Shown: positions 1 to 13,055, counted from the stretch's first letter. The stretch is DNA of 64,000 bases from Muricea muricata (GCA_963855995.1 OY979717.1:1113179-1177178), one strand, 5' to 3'. The notes: a model not told the origin generated them from the letters alone. Numbers and translations are program-made.

Positions 1-1078
1 AGAAGTTGAAAACACAAACATCGTACTATCTCGCTGGCCAACAACTTGAACAAGTTACCCATTTCACGGACCTTGGTGTCACGGTTTCCAACGATTTGTC
101 GTGGTCAAAGCACATAGAGATCACCGTAGCAAAAGCCAACAAAACACTGGGTTTAATCAAGAGGATCTGCAGGGACATAACAGACCCAGCCACAAGACAG
201 TTATTATATTGTACTCTCGTCAGACCTAAATTAGAATATGCAAGCGCTGTATGGTCACCGAATACGGTCAAACATTGTTCACTAATCGAGAACATTCAGC
301 GAAGAGCAACAAAATTTATTCTAAACTACTCTAAGGATATGTCGTATACCGAAAGATTGATTACAACGAGCCTCCTTCCACTAGAATTCCGCAGAGAGAT
401 CTCGGATCTGCTGCTAGTGTTTAAAGCTAAAACTGGACTCATTCCTATGGATATTAATAACTATTTGTGCACATACGAACCAGGCTATAAATCGCGTAAT
501 TATGATGAAAATAACTTCAATTTTTTAACAAAACATAAACAACAATACTTCAGAAATTCATTCTTTATTAGGTCTGCCAGTCTGTGGAACAGTACTCCAT
601 CTGACCTAAAAACTTGTAACAGGCTGAACTCATTTAGAACTAGTCTTCGTAAATATTACGAATCAAAATTACCTTCTTACAGCCCTCCTGGTTGTAATTA
701 AGGCATTATATAATTATATATAGATGTTGTATTTGTAATGTATTTAGTATACTGTGCTGCCTGTTGCACACTCGACCCTTTGCCACTTAAGTTCACAAAA
801 TGTTAATATGATTAAGGATGGGCTTGTAAATTGGAAGAAATTATGATTGACTTATTCCATTCTTATCCATTTCCTTCGTGAACATGGCACTGGGATCGGT
901 CGTCAACAAACTGTGCATTATACTATTATTGGGGTCAGATATCAATAGGGATGCATATCCTGTTTCTTTCCCCAGTCACACCTGTTTGTTGTTCGCATGT
1001 ACGCTGTCCATTTTAGTGTTAAAGTTATGTAGCGATATCGTGACAAATCAATAAATGAAATGATAAATGAAATGAAAT
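1..1078 (+). mobile_element. LINE (non-LTR retrotransposon) 3' end, truncated by window edge
   Basis: An open frame runs from the window edge to a stop at 699-701 and encodes the C-terminal part of a LINE reverse transcriptase: an FTDLGV box, a KHIE linker, a helical thumb region with YCTLVRPKLEYAS, and a terminal region with SLWNSTPSDL. These are the hallmarks of the region after the catalytic palm in CR1/jockey-type LINEs. After the stop, about 350 bp of 3' UTR end in a short AAATGAAATGAT-type tail near 1050-1078, a typical LINE 3' terminus. The frame is undamaged over about 230 codons, so the copy may be young. The palm domain lies outside the window, so activity cannot be judged. Confidence 0.85.
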
Positions 1079-1714
1079 GTTTAATATTGAGTATTTGTGA
1101 GCGAAAATGCAATTTTTGTATTCGAAAGATCAGATGAACACACTAGAAAAGTCCTTAAAGTTTAAATACATCGCAGTATTGTGGCTGTACACCTTGTTGC
1201 ACCTCTAAAACAATTTTGATAACTGTTTGAACTTTGAAGGCAAATAAGTTCAATTTGTGTCCAGATGTTTGATAATTTAGCAAATATTTTGCAAAACCTT
1301 GCTGCAAAAAGCCGGTCAAAAACTGGTTGCTATGCGTTGCTAGGGAGAACCTAAGGTTAAAAAACTTCAATATTTACACAAAAATCTGGCTGTCTGTACC
1401 TAAAATTACAAAAACTGGAAAGCTACAACATATTTTCTCCTCCGGGACTTAAATTCCGGGGTCCCCATTAGATTTGTTCAATTTGTCCCGCGATTCGTCA
1501 GCCGATGCCGCCTCTATCCATTTATAATCTCTATGGCTACGCTCACTCGCTTAAGGCTTGCTCGCTCCGCAGCATCTATAGTTATTAATTTATTTGTCAA
1601 ACATCACTGTTAGGTTTGAGTCAGCTGTCGAAACAGTCCGTAGGGGGCATAGTACAAAGCATGGACTGGACCCTGGACTGGACCCAAAATTGGACTCAAA
1701 ATTGGACTCAAAAT
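1079..1714. other. No gene seen; short repeat before LINE fragment
   Basis: AT-rich sequence with no supportable exon. A short direct repeat (ATTGGACTCAAA, three times) lies at about 1689-1715, directly before the LINE relic. Confidence 0.5.
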
Positions 1715-1832
1715 TGCCTGTCGCATTCACAACCTCGCATGTTTGCAGACGACACCCATCTGACATTTGCGGATAATGATATCACTAAAATTGAACGCAA
1801 TCTTAATGATGATCTTGCAAGTATTAGTACAT
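1715..1832 (+). mobile_element. LINE reverse transcriptase relic around the FADDT motif
   Basis: A short open stretch encodes the catalytic motif FADDTHLTF followed by a helix-forming segment (KIERNLNDDL). This is the palm core of a non-LTR reverse transcriptase. The match stops abruptly at an AT-rich TAATAT repeat, and nothing recognisable precedes it, so this is a roughly 100-bp relic. The catalytic aspartate pair is intact, but the fragment cannot encode a working enzyme. Confidence 0.6.
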
Positions 1833-1835
1833 CTA

Positions 1836-4800
1836 ATATTATACTAATATCTAATATCATACTATTAATATTATACATATATATCTAATGTATAGAGTTG
1901 ATCAATATAAAACGTGCTATTTTTAACTCTGCTTCACACAGCACAGACATCCGTACAGACTTGTGCAGAGAATACGCTCACATGCATCTGGCCATGTTAA
2001 CAGAATATTTTGCTTAAAAACTTAGCTTCCCACAGACCCACTGCTTTAAGTTTCGGGTCTAATAACTCAAACTTTCAGTTCACTTTATCAGCTCAGAAAC
2101 TTGATATGAAACAGAAATAAAATAAATCTCAACATCCGTGGTCTTGGGTTTAGTAGATGCAGAAATATATCGTCGCAATTATCAGTACATAATATGAAGC
2201 CTGCAGGAGGGCAAAACATAAAGATTCTCAGACTATGGTCGGTCGGGGAAAAAACAGATAAATAATCATTGCGTGCAAACAATATAGTATACGCACAATA
2301 TCATGGACTTCCCAAACACGGTTACATCCATCATCGATATTTTCCCTGTCACATTTAAATACGATTATATATAAATTATAATTATATACTGTGTCTGTTT
2401 ATTCCTTCTGACTTAACATGGCATCTCAATTGCAACATGATAACATTTCTGTTACACATTGTTAGTAAAAAACACAGTATAACTCTCTTAGCGAAAAACA
2501 AACTGCTAATACGTGCAATCGAAGTATTTCATATGAATATGATGTGTCCAATTATGCAACAATTCTAATGAACACGCACATGCAACTTGAGACTAAAATA
2601 AATGATTCATCAACTAATCATTCCAAACCCAATCGTTAACAGATAATTTGTTTATACGTACCTAACAGCAAGTCCCAAACTGGAGTCTGTCCAGCTTGTA
2701 CGAGATCTTTTCGGCGTTCTCAAAGGTCAAGTCTGTCTCGTCGTTTTTCTTTGTCTCCAACACACTATATTGGCTTTATTGCTAAATTGCGACGGCAAAC
2801 GTTCATTATTATTCAGCAAACACACTAAGCCGCACAGCACTGAAGTCAAAAATAAAAATCACAAATATACAAACCAGCTCCAAATATTTCTGCCTCGACA
2901 TCAAATCTTACACGAAATGGTCGACATGTCAATATATTAGTTTCTGGAGGAAATTTTGCTCGGAGAACGAAAGATGATCGATTGCGAATTTGATATGCGT
3001 CAGCAGAGTGCTTACTGGTCCAGGCATGCCTAAATATTTGCATCATTAAAATTAAACAGGACAGTCATGCTGACGGCTTAGACTTTGGACAATAGGAATA
3101 TTGAAAATATCAATCACCACCTAAATATAAATCATAAATATACAGTCATATGCACTATAGTAATTTTACCAGCTAAATAATATGAAGTTATATGGTACAG
3201 TGTTGTGAACGTTGTTGCATGGGTATTATTTCATGAAAATTTAGACAAAAATATTTGCAGAGCCACGTAGTTTCCGATATCCATCGTGAACAATGAATTG
3301 CACAACCACAATATATATCCTGAGCGACAACGACAGAGATAACAGCAAGTGGAGAGATGACAAAACATGTTTTTCACTAGACAGTAAAATTCAGAAAATG
3401 CCAGATTTTTCCCCATTTTTACGAGGCTTAAGCATAATAGTACCAACTATTAATAACTATTAACGGTCTCTAACATTTTTATTATACATTTTGAATACAT
3501 ACTGTTTGCAATGTAAAAAAATATATACAGGGCGCTCGGCACATATTTTGTTATTCGCAATTTCCGACCGATCTCCTGCTGAGTTTTGTTAGATACTTTC
3601 GTTTAGGTTAATATATTCGACTTGTGGTCATCTATAATATTATGTCGAGACAGCCGACAATTTCAATGTTCAATAACCACTACCTTTCCAAACACGAAGC
3701 AACCGTGGTTGCGTCATGGGACAATGAGATGTGAGCAAGCATGCAAGTTTGGGAAAGAAAGGGGTGTCTTAGATATTTCATGGACGATTGTTCACATGAC
3801 ATGGTTTAGGTACTTGTTTTGAAAATCTGTATCTTTTCCGGCAATTGTATATATGAAGAACAACTTGAATAACAATGTGCAGTGGGAAATGAGATTCTGC
3901 ACGTGATTATTTATGGCTTTATATTAAGAGGAGATTTTTTACAGAGTCGCATTGGTACCGTTTTAAAAGAAAAATAATATTTCATTATTATTGAAATCAA
4001 GGAGCTTTTCGAGAGGATGTTTTTTGCTGTTTGTTATTGTTTTTAAAGCGAAGCAATCGTTATAGGAGTGTTGGTCTTGAGAGGACAGAAATCAAAATAT
4101 GAGGTAAAATTTTATTTTTTGTGATTTTAACCATTTTAATGACTTCCGAACAAACTAAATCATATACTACAACAATCCCATATTATTGTAGCTTGCAAAA
4201 ATTGTATTTTCGTTGGATTTTTGTGGTACCCAAAAAAGATTTTTTAGCGTTTTTAGAAACGTTTTGTCGACCAATTAAAGGAAATGTATTCATTCAGTAT
4301 TTTCAGCTGTATTTTTCAAAAAAAAGAGTTAGTGAACCTAATCGTTACATATATATGGAAAAGAAATGTACCTCTTTTAAATCTGATTCACAAATTGTGC
4401 TTTGGTTCTGTGTGAGCTTTGTTTTTTCCAACTTTGTTATTACACTACTAGCACATGGCTGTGGTCCTGTGCTCTGAATAAACTTAAATCTTTTACAATG
4501 TCCTCGGTTTGCCTCCGAACAAAGTAAAATGCATTTTATCAGATACTACAATCGTTCTAGTTAACAAAAATTATAATTTGTTGAAAATTTGAGTGGTACC
4601 TGAAAAAGATATTTTGAGTTGAAATCTACCACCACAGTTGCCATATTTCTGACATTTACAAGTATCTATTTGAACACCATTATACACCAACCTCATTTAA
4701 GCAATTTACACCTTCTTTTCGTTCACATGTATATTATTTGGTTTGTTTTGGGTATTAGACTTGTTTCAATTGTTACATAATTTATATATTTCAATGTGAT

Positions 4801-5075
4801 CAGTGCAATATTAAATATCAGTTAGTGAATTTTAATCTTTAGCAACTTTATAATATAGTATACATGTATGTATACAACCAGCACACATTTAAACTTCAAA
4901 TAAACTGGCTTAAATTGTGGAATATTATCACCCTCTGACATGAACTATTTTTGCCTGCCAGTGTCAAATGATCTTACTTTAGGTGTGAAATGTTATGTTA
5001 GGTAGGTATAAGGATTCCTTAGGTTTTACATTATTTGCCTTAAGTTGTCAATGACCAATTGACCAAATGTGCTTA
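1836..5075. other. AT-rich region without a supportable gene; diverged duplication at 4.1 and 4.5 kb
   Basis: No exon series could be assembled. The longest open frame (4121-4477, plus, 118 codons) has low-complexity AT-driven composition and no recognised domain. A stretch of about 110 bp at 4140-4250 recurs in diverged form at about 4505-4620 (shared blocks CTCCGAACAAA-like, ATACTACAA, GTGGTACC, AAAAAGAT), so the ORF is probably repeat-derived. At 3924-3950 there is a 27-bp sequence found again, inverted, near 22109-22135. Confidence 0.45.
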
Positions 5076-5083
5076 ACCCAATA

Positions 5084-5595
5084 CAGGGCCTATTTTAGTG
5101 TGTGGTATTACACACTTTGTGCAGTATTGATGGAATAGTATGCAGTATTGAAGTTTGGGCATTATTTGAAGCTGCAGAAAAAATTACAATGTAACATGGT
5201 TCCATGTTATATGATGTATTAGGAGAACATATTATATCACACATCGCTGCATGTACTTGCAAGGAAAAAGTCTGAAAGCCCAAGCTATTTATATTAACTT
5301 AGCTAAGCAAGACCAAGGCTAATACATTCTACAAGAAAGCATAATTAAAGACTCCACAGCCCAGGATTCTTATATAGAGAGCAGTGGAAAGTAGAAATTT
5401 ATTGATCATTTAGAAAGCACAATGCAACTAAATGTTTGCAAATACAAATTTTACATCTTAATTTCTTTGATAAATTAGCATTCTTTAGCAACTGATTGAA
5501 TCATTATCAATTTTATTCTTGTCGATTGGGCAAATTTAATCAGTTTCTTAAGGTCAAGTGTGCAATATTGAAAGTTACTTAGAATATAGGCCCTG
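5084..5595. mobile_element. hAT-like non-autonomous TIR element, 512 bp, 8-bp TSD
   Basis: The element begins CAGGGCCTAT and ends ATAGGCCCTG, a short terminal inverted repeat. It is flanked on both sides by the exact 8-bp direct repeat ACCCAATA (5076-5083 and 5596-5603). An 8-bp duplication together with a CAGGG terminus is characteristic of the hAT superfamily. No transposase ORF is present. Confidence 0.8.
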
Positions 5596-5830
5596 ACCCA
5601 ATAAGTGGCATGCACCCAGATTTGCCCTGCATGATTATTTTACTAAATTACTTTTATACCACTCAATGGCTGTCAAGATCAGTACATTTATTTGCATTGA
5701 ACAAAATGGAATAAACAATTATTTAAAAGTTTATATATTTACATTTATAACAAACAGTAATAATTATGTTTACAATTCACATTTAATAATAATTTACATT
5801 ATGTTCATTTAATTATTTATTAGTTTCTTC

Positions 5831-5940
5831 ATTCATTCATTCCATTCATTCATTCATTTCATTCCATTCATTCATTCATTCATTCCATTCATTTCATTCC
5901 ATTCCATTCATTCATTCACTCCATTCATTCATTCATTCAG
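5831..5940. repeat. ATTC/ATTCC microsatellite
   Basis: About 110 bp of irregular ATTC and ATTCC units, downstream of the transposase gene on the minus strand. Confidence 0.9.
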
Positions 5941-6289
5941 TATTAAGATATTGACTATGAATAAAGCACAAAAACCCAGGCACTTTCCTGATATACTAAG
6001 CACTGAACTTCAGGGAATTTCACTGGAGAGCATGCAGTCCCACATGTGAACATGCTGGAAAAATGTTGAGCATTTTCTGCAGCCTTTCTGATCATGTGTC
6101 ATTCATAGTCATTGACCCATTGGTATTTATATTTGTGAATACTGGATACTTAAATTGCTTTCATTTTTATACTCAGGTTGAATAATTTGATTGTCAACTA
6201 TTATGGTCATGATTGTCACATAATACAGTATCTCATCTAATGGTAAGACAGTATTTGTGGAAGCAACTAATTTAGCTATACTGTAAATG

Positions 6290-9200
6290 TTACGTTTTTT
6301 TTCTTTTGTATGCACTCCAGTAGCTCTTTATTTGCTTTTCTGAGAGAACCAGCTTTTCACAAAGTTTCTCTTGCATCAACTTCTGACACTTCAGTGCAGT
6401 AAATCTTTTTCTTTTGTCAGATTCACCTTCATTAAAACAAAACTCCATTATCTTTTTTTGTGCTTCTGTAAATCTGATTGATATTTTTGAAGCTTGTTTC
6501 ATGGCACTTCCTTTTAAAATCATCTTATAAAAACATCGTGAATCAGGGCTTAAACTAGCTTGAAGTGTGTTGACATAGTTGCCATCTAGTTTCCTCAGTT
6601 TAATAGCATTGCCAAGTGCTTCCTTAACTACAAGAGACTGGCGCAATTCTTGAGCTGTTTTTCTAATTCTAATGATTTTGTTTTGTTTTGTAGAACACAG
6701 TCCAACATGTCTTTGTAGCCAGCGATGTCTAAGGAAATTTTTACCACAGATGGGACACCCATCAACTTCCATTTTGCAGCTTGAGCTACAATTGTCGCTT
6801 TCCAATGTTTTGGTGTTTTCTTCTTTGTTTGCCTTGTTCAAGAAACGGGTCTCTACGCTTTCATAATTTTCGACTTTGAAATCTGACACTACTCCAGTTG
6901 ATACGCTTGCTGACATCAGATAGGAATTCCAAAGCTTGACCAACCGTTTCTTCGTGAAGCGTTGTCCTTTACAATTGTTGGTTTGCTCTCCGGCATCAAT
7001 AGCAATGCACTTTCCGTCTTCCCAAACATATGTAAAGCACCCAAACCGCGATATTCCATTCAATGTTGTTGCACTTTTTGGCTCTTTCTCCCTGTCGATA
7101 TAAATTTCGTAAACATGAGTTCCTTTCAAGTGGTCAAGTGTCCCATTAACAATATCTTCACTTTTCAAAATGTCATTCCCCTGTTTCATCCAGCCCTTTA
7201 ACACGAATTTGAATGTTGCAAAATGTGAATCCAACGATGTCTTTCCTTTTTGAGCTTCGAAAAATGAGTATCTTAAGATTCTAATACGACACAGTTCTGA
7301 AAAACGCATCAACCATAGCACTAAGGATGTATTGTGGTAATGCGGTCCGTTGTCTGACCAGATATACAGTTTGGTAATATCTTCATGCTTTGCGGAAAAG
7401 TTTAAGAAAGTTGCCTCAAAAGCGCTTGCAGTAAAAAAACAGTTTTGTACGCAATCACCGTTTGAAAAAACGTCATGAATTTCAACCTCAACTTGTCCAG
7501 ACTCTGACGATTTGTAGAAAAACATTGTCCCGTGTACCGACACTCCTTTCTTAGCGTACCAATCGCGCTGTGGTTCTCTGAATTTTTGTAGTAACAGTTT
7601 CATCATATGTAGTCACTAACAGCAATTGTTTCGCCTGGTTGAAGCAGTTCAATTTCTTTCATAAATCTCAGTCTTTGATACTTTCCGCGGACCAAGTGAC
7701 CAATGTACGCTAGTAAATTTTCCTGTACTTTCTGGATTGACTTTACGTAGTATGCCTTTCGATCATTGGACAGTTGGGTGCTGAGTATCGTAGCATTTAA
7801 GTCGTCGAAAAGGTGAAACCGTTCAATGCAAACGCTACATTCGGACGAGTATTCGCACGATCCACTTTCTTCTAATGGCCAGGACATACAGTGGAAGGGA
7901 CAATTTGATTCAATCTCCAATTCTGTGATGAACTTCAGCAGGTGTCCTTTTAAAACTTTAACGCGTGTCAGAAAGTCGTTCAAAGAATTGTCTTTGTTGG
8001 TGGCATAATCTACAACTTTTTCTGCAATTCCAACCTGTATCAGCAAGATGGGTGAATCGTAAGGTTAAGGGATTCAACTGACAGTATTCTCTCTCTTCAT
8101 TGGAAATGTCAACTATCTCTACTTTACTTTTGTCCACTTCAGTTTCAGAATCGTCGTCATCGTCATCACAACTTTGTGAACGTGTACTATTTGATGTTGT
8201 TTCTTCTAAATTCGTCTTAGATATGTCAGTGATCAATTCATTAATAACTTTTTCAAGAAATTCCCAATTGCGAGCACCAATTTCGTCACAAATATTACAA
8301 AGACCGACCATTTGTAACATTTCCTTAAAGTTTCCTGCGTTTAGACCTTCGCGAAACTTTGTCTCAGATATCGGTCTTCTTCCGGTTGCCTCACATTCTG
8401 CTCTGTATTTCGCATATAAGTGGTTCTTACTGTCCCTAAGCCACATGACAGGCTGGCTTTTTTCTTCGAAAAGCTCAGATAACCATGATGACTTTTTACC
8501 TTCACAGGTGGCCATTCTGTGTGACGACCGTGTTGCATTGTCAGGATGGTGAAGAAAATCAACCACGAATGCTATATCCTCAACAGGAATTCTGTATCGT
8601 TTTACGTTAGATTTCTCAGGGGTTACCCCTGCTCCAATGAACTTTGCGTGACGGCGTGCTTTAGTGATTTCGTAGTCTGAACAAGGAAATGCGGATTTTA
8701 GTTCTTTGTTGCTGAAATGGCTTGCTACCGTACTTAGTAACCTAATTCTATCAGAGGAGGCCTGATTCTCTTTATCATAAGATGTGCGCAAATCTTTCAG
8801 CACTCTTTCTATTTTGTTTTCCTCACTATTTTTCTTTTCGATATTCCTTAGTGGTGTGTTGTCTGCTATTTCATTAAGCACATGCTGTCCACATCCTTGA
8901 GATATATCCTCGCATTTACGGAACAGTTCATTAACGGCACTTTTAGCCTCAGCTTTTATTCTTCTTTTGGTCGCTGCGCTTGCTTCGGTATACGCAACCT
9001 TCGGTCGCCCAGTTCTTGTGTTTGTACTATTAACGGTTTGCACTGTATTTTCTTTGTGATTCTGTGTTGTTTCATGTTGTTCTTGGGGTGTCACTGTTGC
9101 TTCTTGAGTTGTTACTTCTCCATGCGGGATTCTATGCTGCTTTCCTTTTTCTAGAACTTTATGGTAACATTTTTTGCAAATCCGGCTATTTTCATCAATG

Positions 9201-9541
9201 CCTACACTTTTAAGGACCTCACATCTATGTTCCGGGCTAAATGAAGCAACTGGGGGTTTATAGAGCCTGCCAATTTGACGTTGACTTGTTGAGCAACCGG
9301 GCACCGAACAGGTATTCCTGCCTAATTTCCTATTCTTAGACAACCAACATGCTTCACAGATATTTTGATTATTCGCTTTCTCTAACTTGTCGTTGTCTAT
9401 GCCAAATTGTTTACAATTAGTCGGACCGATAACTCTTTTCTCATAATATGCTCTCAATTTACCCCCACAAAAATAACATGTATCCTTCCGTTCTTCTCCC
9501 TGTAACGTACAATAAAAGTAGCTATAGTCGATTATTTGCAA
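6290..9541 (-). pseudogene. DDE-type transposase-like gene with zinc fingers, broken by two frameshifts
   Basis: Three ORFs on the minus strand (9541-7958, 527 aa; 8046-7603, 147 aa; 7606-6290, 438 aa) read as one protein of about 1,080 residues. The N-terminus has cysteine pairs suggesting zinc binding (CYFCGGKL; ICEACW; ICKKCYHKVL). The middle is helical and acidic. The C-terminal half has features expected of a DDE nuclease: an aspartate in AVSDY, a second in IWSDNGPHYHN, and a glutamate in FFEAQKGKTSLDSHF. A C2H2-like finger (CPICGKNF) follows. The frame changes near 8050 and again at about 7605, where ATAT next to SDY looks like a 2-bp insertion. Homology continues across both breaks, so this is a decayed copy rather than three genes. 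I do not recognise the superfamily, and no TIRs bounding it were found. It could be a domesticated gene with sequence errors, but decay is more likely. Confidence 0.65.
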
Positions 9542-10103
9542 CTATTGAATAAAACCACATTTTGAAAATGCATTTGAATTTTGTAGTGTGTCGTTACTCT
9601 TCAACAAAAGAAGTATGTTACCATTTGATCTCGAATAAAAATCTGGGGCAAACACATTGGGGCAAAAATTTCCGGGGGGGGGGGGGTGCGTATGTGGCAA
9701 TTTTTACTGTGACCGATGTAGGGTAACATATTTTAATATTAGTTAAGAAAAGTTAAGAAAATAAAAGTTAAGAAAATATGATAAGAAACGATTAAAAAAA
9801 TGTATCCATCTAGTACATGGGATGTTAAGTGGCCAAACTCGTTATCTGACAAGCATTTTTAGAACCGACTTTTAACCAGTTTCGAAAGTCTTGGGGGGGG
9901 GGGGATTTCACGCGCCCTAAACCCTCCTAATGTGCGTCCCTGAATAAAATCAGTGCTTACTACACTCATACGTTTAGCCAAAGATATAGGGGACTGCGCA
10001 TCTGGAGCCCCAGAAAAAACTTTTAGAAAAAAAACTAGAGGATATTTCGGTGAAAATCAGGAAACGACAATGATTTACATGGAAGCACTGAGTGGATGCA
10101 TAC
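9542..10103. other. Non-coding stretch with two poly-G runs
   Basis: There is no exon. Two long G homopolymers (about 9675-9687 and 9892-9904) stand out in this AT-rich sequence and mark likely boundaries of inserted material or unstable sites. Confidence 0.5.
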
Positions 10104-10252
10104 GTGCAGTCACAGATCAGGTATAGAACTAGATGCCTCACTTCCTATCTATTCCTAATGTTTTCGTGTCCGCGATTTTTCGGCTGATCACGAATTGCAC
10201 ACGCGAGATGACGCAACCAGAGAGCACGAATTGCTCACGCAATGGCACTTGC

Positions 10253-11003
10253 CACGCTGACGTGTACTGCTTACGTGAGAGCACGAATTGGACACGCAAC
10301 ACCTCTGGCAAGTGTAATGCACATTTTTTATCAGAAAAAAGATAGGGAAGTGCAGAATTTTGGCAGTTGAACGGTGATTTTAGGCGCAACTACCTATTGA
10401 TCTTTATTTTCTTGACGAATTTTACTGATAAATGATACGCTGCTTCTTTTTAGCAAGAAAGATTCACGCCACGCGAGCAAATCTGACGCGAGCGATCTGA
10501 CGCGAGCAAATCTGACGCGAGCAAATCTGACGAAGGCTGACGCGAGCTCTTCAAAATCGCGGACATAAATTTTGCTTAGTGAGACATCTGGTCACAGATC
10601 AGGTATAGAACCAGATGTCTCACTAAGCAAAATTTATGTCCGCGATTTTGAAGAGCTCGCGTCAGCCTTCGTGAGATTTGCTTGCGTCAGATTTGCTCGC
10701 GTCAGATCGCTCGCGCCAGATTTGCTCGCATCAGACTTGCTCGCGTCAGACTTGCTCGCGTCAGACTTGCTCGCGTCAGACTTGCTCGCGTGAATCTTTC
10801 TTGCTAAAAAGAAGCAGCGTATCATTTATCAGTAAAATTCGTCAAGAAAATAAAGATCAATAGGTAGTTGCGCCTAAAATCGCCGTTTAACTGCCAAATT
10901 CTGCACTTCCCTATCTTTTTTCTAATAAAAAATGTGCATTACACTTGCCAGAGGTATTGCGTGTCCAATTCGTGCTCTCACGTAAGCAGTACACGTCAGC
11001 GTG
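10253..11003. repeat. 750-bp foldback palindrome with element tip at its centre
   Basis: The left arm (10253-10591) and right arm (10611-11003) are reverse complements, interrupted by about 19 bp. The right arm is longer because a 15-bp unit (TCAGACTTGCTCGCG and variants) is repeated about seven times at roughly 10675-10790; the left arm has fewer copies. Reading rightward across the centre recreates the CACAGATCAGGTATAGAACC tip of the surrounding 10-kb element. The structure therefore looks like two related ends joined head to head. Short ORFs here are by-products of the 15-bp repeat. Confidence 0.85.
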
Positions 11004-11108
11004 TTATTGCCATTGAGTTCTATTACATCTGGAGAGAGCACGCCAATCTCTGTTCAGTCAAGCAGTTGAAGCCAAAAACATGGCGGATTTCTGACGAATC
11101 ATCACGCC

Positions 11109-13055
11109 CATAGATATAGTAGACCTAGATTGCTGACGTATACCTAGCGCGCGTGACCCTCAATAGAAGAATCCAAGATGGCGTCGCAACCGGGCAAAAA
11201 AACTAGGAATAGTATTACGAAAAACAGGTTTTTAGACTTTTTTGATCGTTTAACTGCTGCGAATCACGTTCAACTGGACTTTTTTGAAAATAAGTCACTA
11301 TTGCGGAGGTTTTGAACCTGAAATGAGACGAGTGGGCTAGATTCTTACAAAATTATCGTTTGCTGAAGATTCCAAGGAGTGGACGTTTTGACCGGTTCCG
11401 TTAGTTTGCGTGGATTATTGCACTTTTAACACTTCGAATCACGATCGATCGCGTATATTTAGGAAACGATGTTTATTACCTATGTTTTAATTGTGAAAAG
11501 GAAAGCGTTTGCCGAATTTTATGAAAAAATATCGTGGGTTAATTTCCTCAGTATCAGCAGCTATACGCCGGCTATTATGACTGCACATCCACCTCCACCT
11601 GGAAGGTAGAATTTTGTTTGTTTGTTCATTATGGTTTTTATGAGTTTATGGTAAATGATTGTTTGTGTAGAATCTGCTGACAAAGTAGCACAAATGTAAA
11701 AACAAATGATTTAAATAAGTATGAAAGAAACCCACGTTTCCAATTGGTTTCTATTGATTTATGATTATTGATATCAATACATATAATTTGTGTAAATCTG
11801 AGAAGCTAAGCATAGTTTTAGAGACTCATGATATCATTAAAGTGTACGTGAACATGCATGGGACTTGATAACATGCATGAATCAAATTAACATTTAATAT
11901 ACTTGAAGCAAAGATCTATTAAAATGTTAAATGACCAGGTTTTGTGTCATCAAAACTCAGAAAGTGTCTGGTATTATAAATTATAGATGTACAGCTTAAT
12001 AAAGTTCAAAATACATATTGCTGGTTGCCAATGTGCTTCTGATTTTGCTCAAAATCAATTACAATATTGAAATCTGCACATGAAAATCTCACCATTTGTC
12101 AACAAGCTGTGCCTGTGACAAATGTGTTGCAAAGATGAAAACAAGTTGTGAAATGCTGTAATTTTTTAAAGCTCCTGTAAGCTTGTTAACAAGACATTTA
12201 TAAATGCTTGTAAATGTGTGGGAATGTAAACACAGTTTTTGCAAAACATTATTATAAAATCAGATATTCTTTAGGATTGCTACAGAGATAATTAAGCAAT
12301 ATAACTTGCTACAGAGATAATTAAGCAATATAACTTGCTACAGAGATAATTAAGTAATATTGACTTCTGCCTATAGGTATCACTTTTCATTTGTAATAAA
12401 TATGACATCTCTGCAAGCCCAAAGCAGAACCCTGCATGTCCATTATTACCTTATCCCAACTTAAAGTCAATCATGCTGCCTCCTGCAAAACTTGTAGTGT
12501 ACCAGTACTGAAGGACTTTACGCAGATGTTCAATTTCACATTTAATACTAAGCAAAAATCAAAATAACACTCAAAATCAAAATCACTAGAAGTAGTAATT
12601 GGCAAAAAAGTTAAACTCACCACAAGAACATACTAAACAACCAGTTGTCTACTCCAGAAGTCTTTAACGAACGATATTTCATATATGATAAACATCGTTT
12701 TCTAAATATATGCGATCGGTCGTGATTCGAAGTGTTAAAAGTCCAATAATCCACGCAAACTAACGAAACCGGTCAAAACGTCCACTCCTTGAAATCTTTA
12801 TCGAACGATAATTTTGTAAGAATCCAGCCCACTCTTCTCATTTTGCGCTCAAAACCTCCGCAATAGTGATCTATTTTCAAAAAAGTCCAGTTGAAGGTGA
12901 TTCGCAGCAGTTAAACCATCAAAATAGCTCAAAAACCTGTTTTTTGTAATACAATTCCTAATGTTTTTGCCCGGTTGCGACGCCATCTTGGATTCTTCTA
13001 TTGGGGGTCACGCGCGCTAGGTATACGTCAGCAATCTAGGTCTACTATATCTATG
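11109..13055. mobile_element. hAT-like non-autonomous element, 1.95 kb with about 375-bp TIRs, 8-bp TSD
   Basis: Long imperfect TIRs (11109 to about 11480 and about 12690-13055) start CATAGATATAGTAGACCTAG. The exact 8-bp direct repeat ATCACGCC flanks the element (11101-11108 and 13056-13063). The interior is AT-rich and without a coding frame. The 8-bp duplication points to hAT. Long TIRs of this kind can fold back. Confidence 0.85.
12277..12358. repeat. Three tandem copies of a 29-bp unit
   Basis: Unit TTGCTACAGAGATAATTAAG plus CAATATAAC, three near-identical copies, inside the interior of the hAT-like element. Confidence 0.85.

Noticed and set aside
8100..8552. Plus-strand 150-codon ORF opposite the transposase gene
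   Set aside because: It is antisense to a well-supported coding region, with serine runs from the acidic tract of the other strand.
10572..10863. Overlapping short ORFs with repeated LLASD or ASKSD peptides
   Set aside because: They are by-products of the 15-bp repeat in the palindrome arm.
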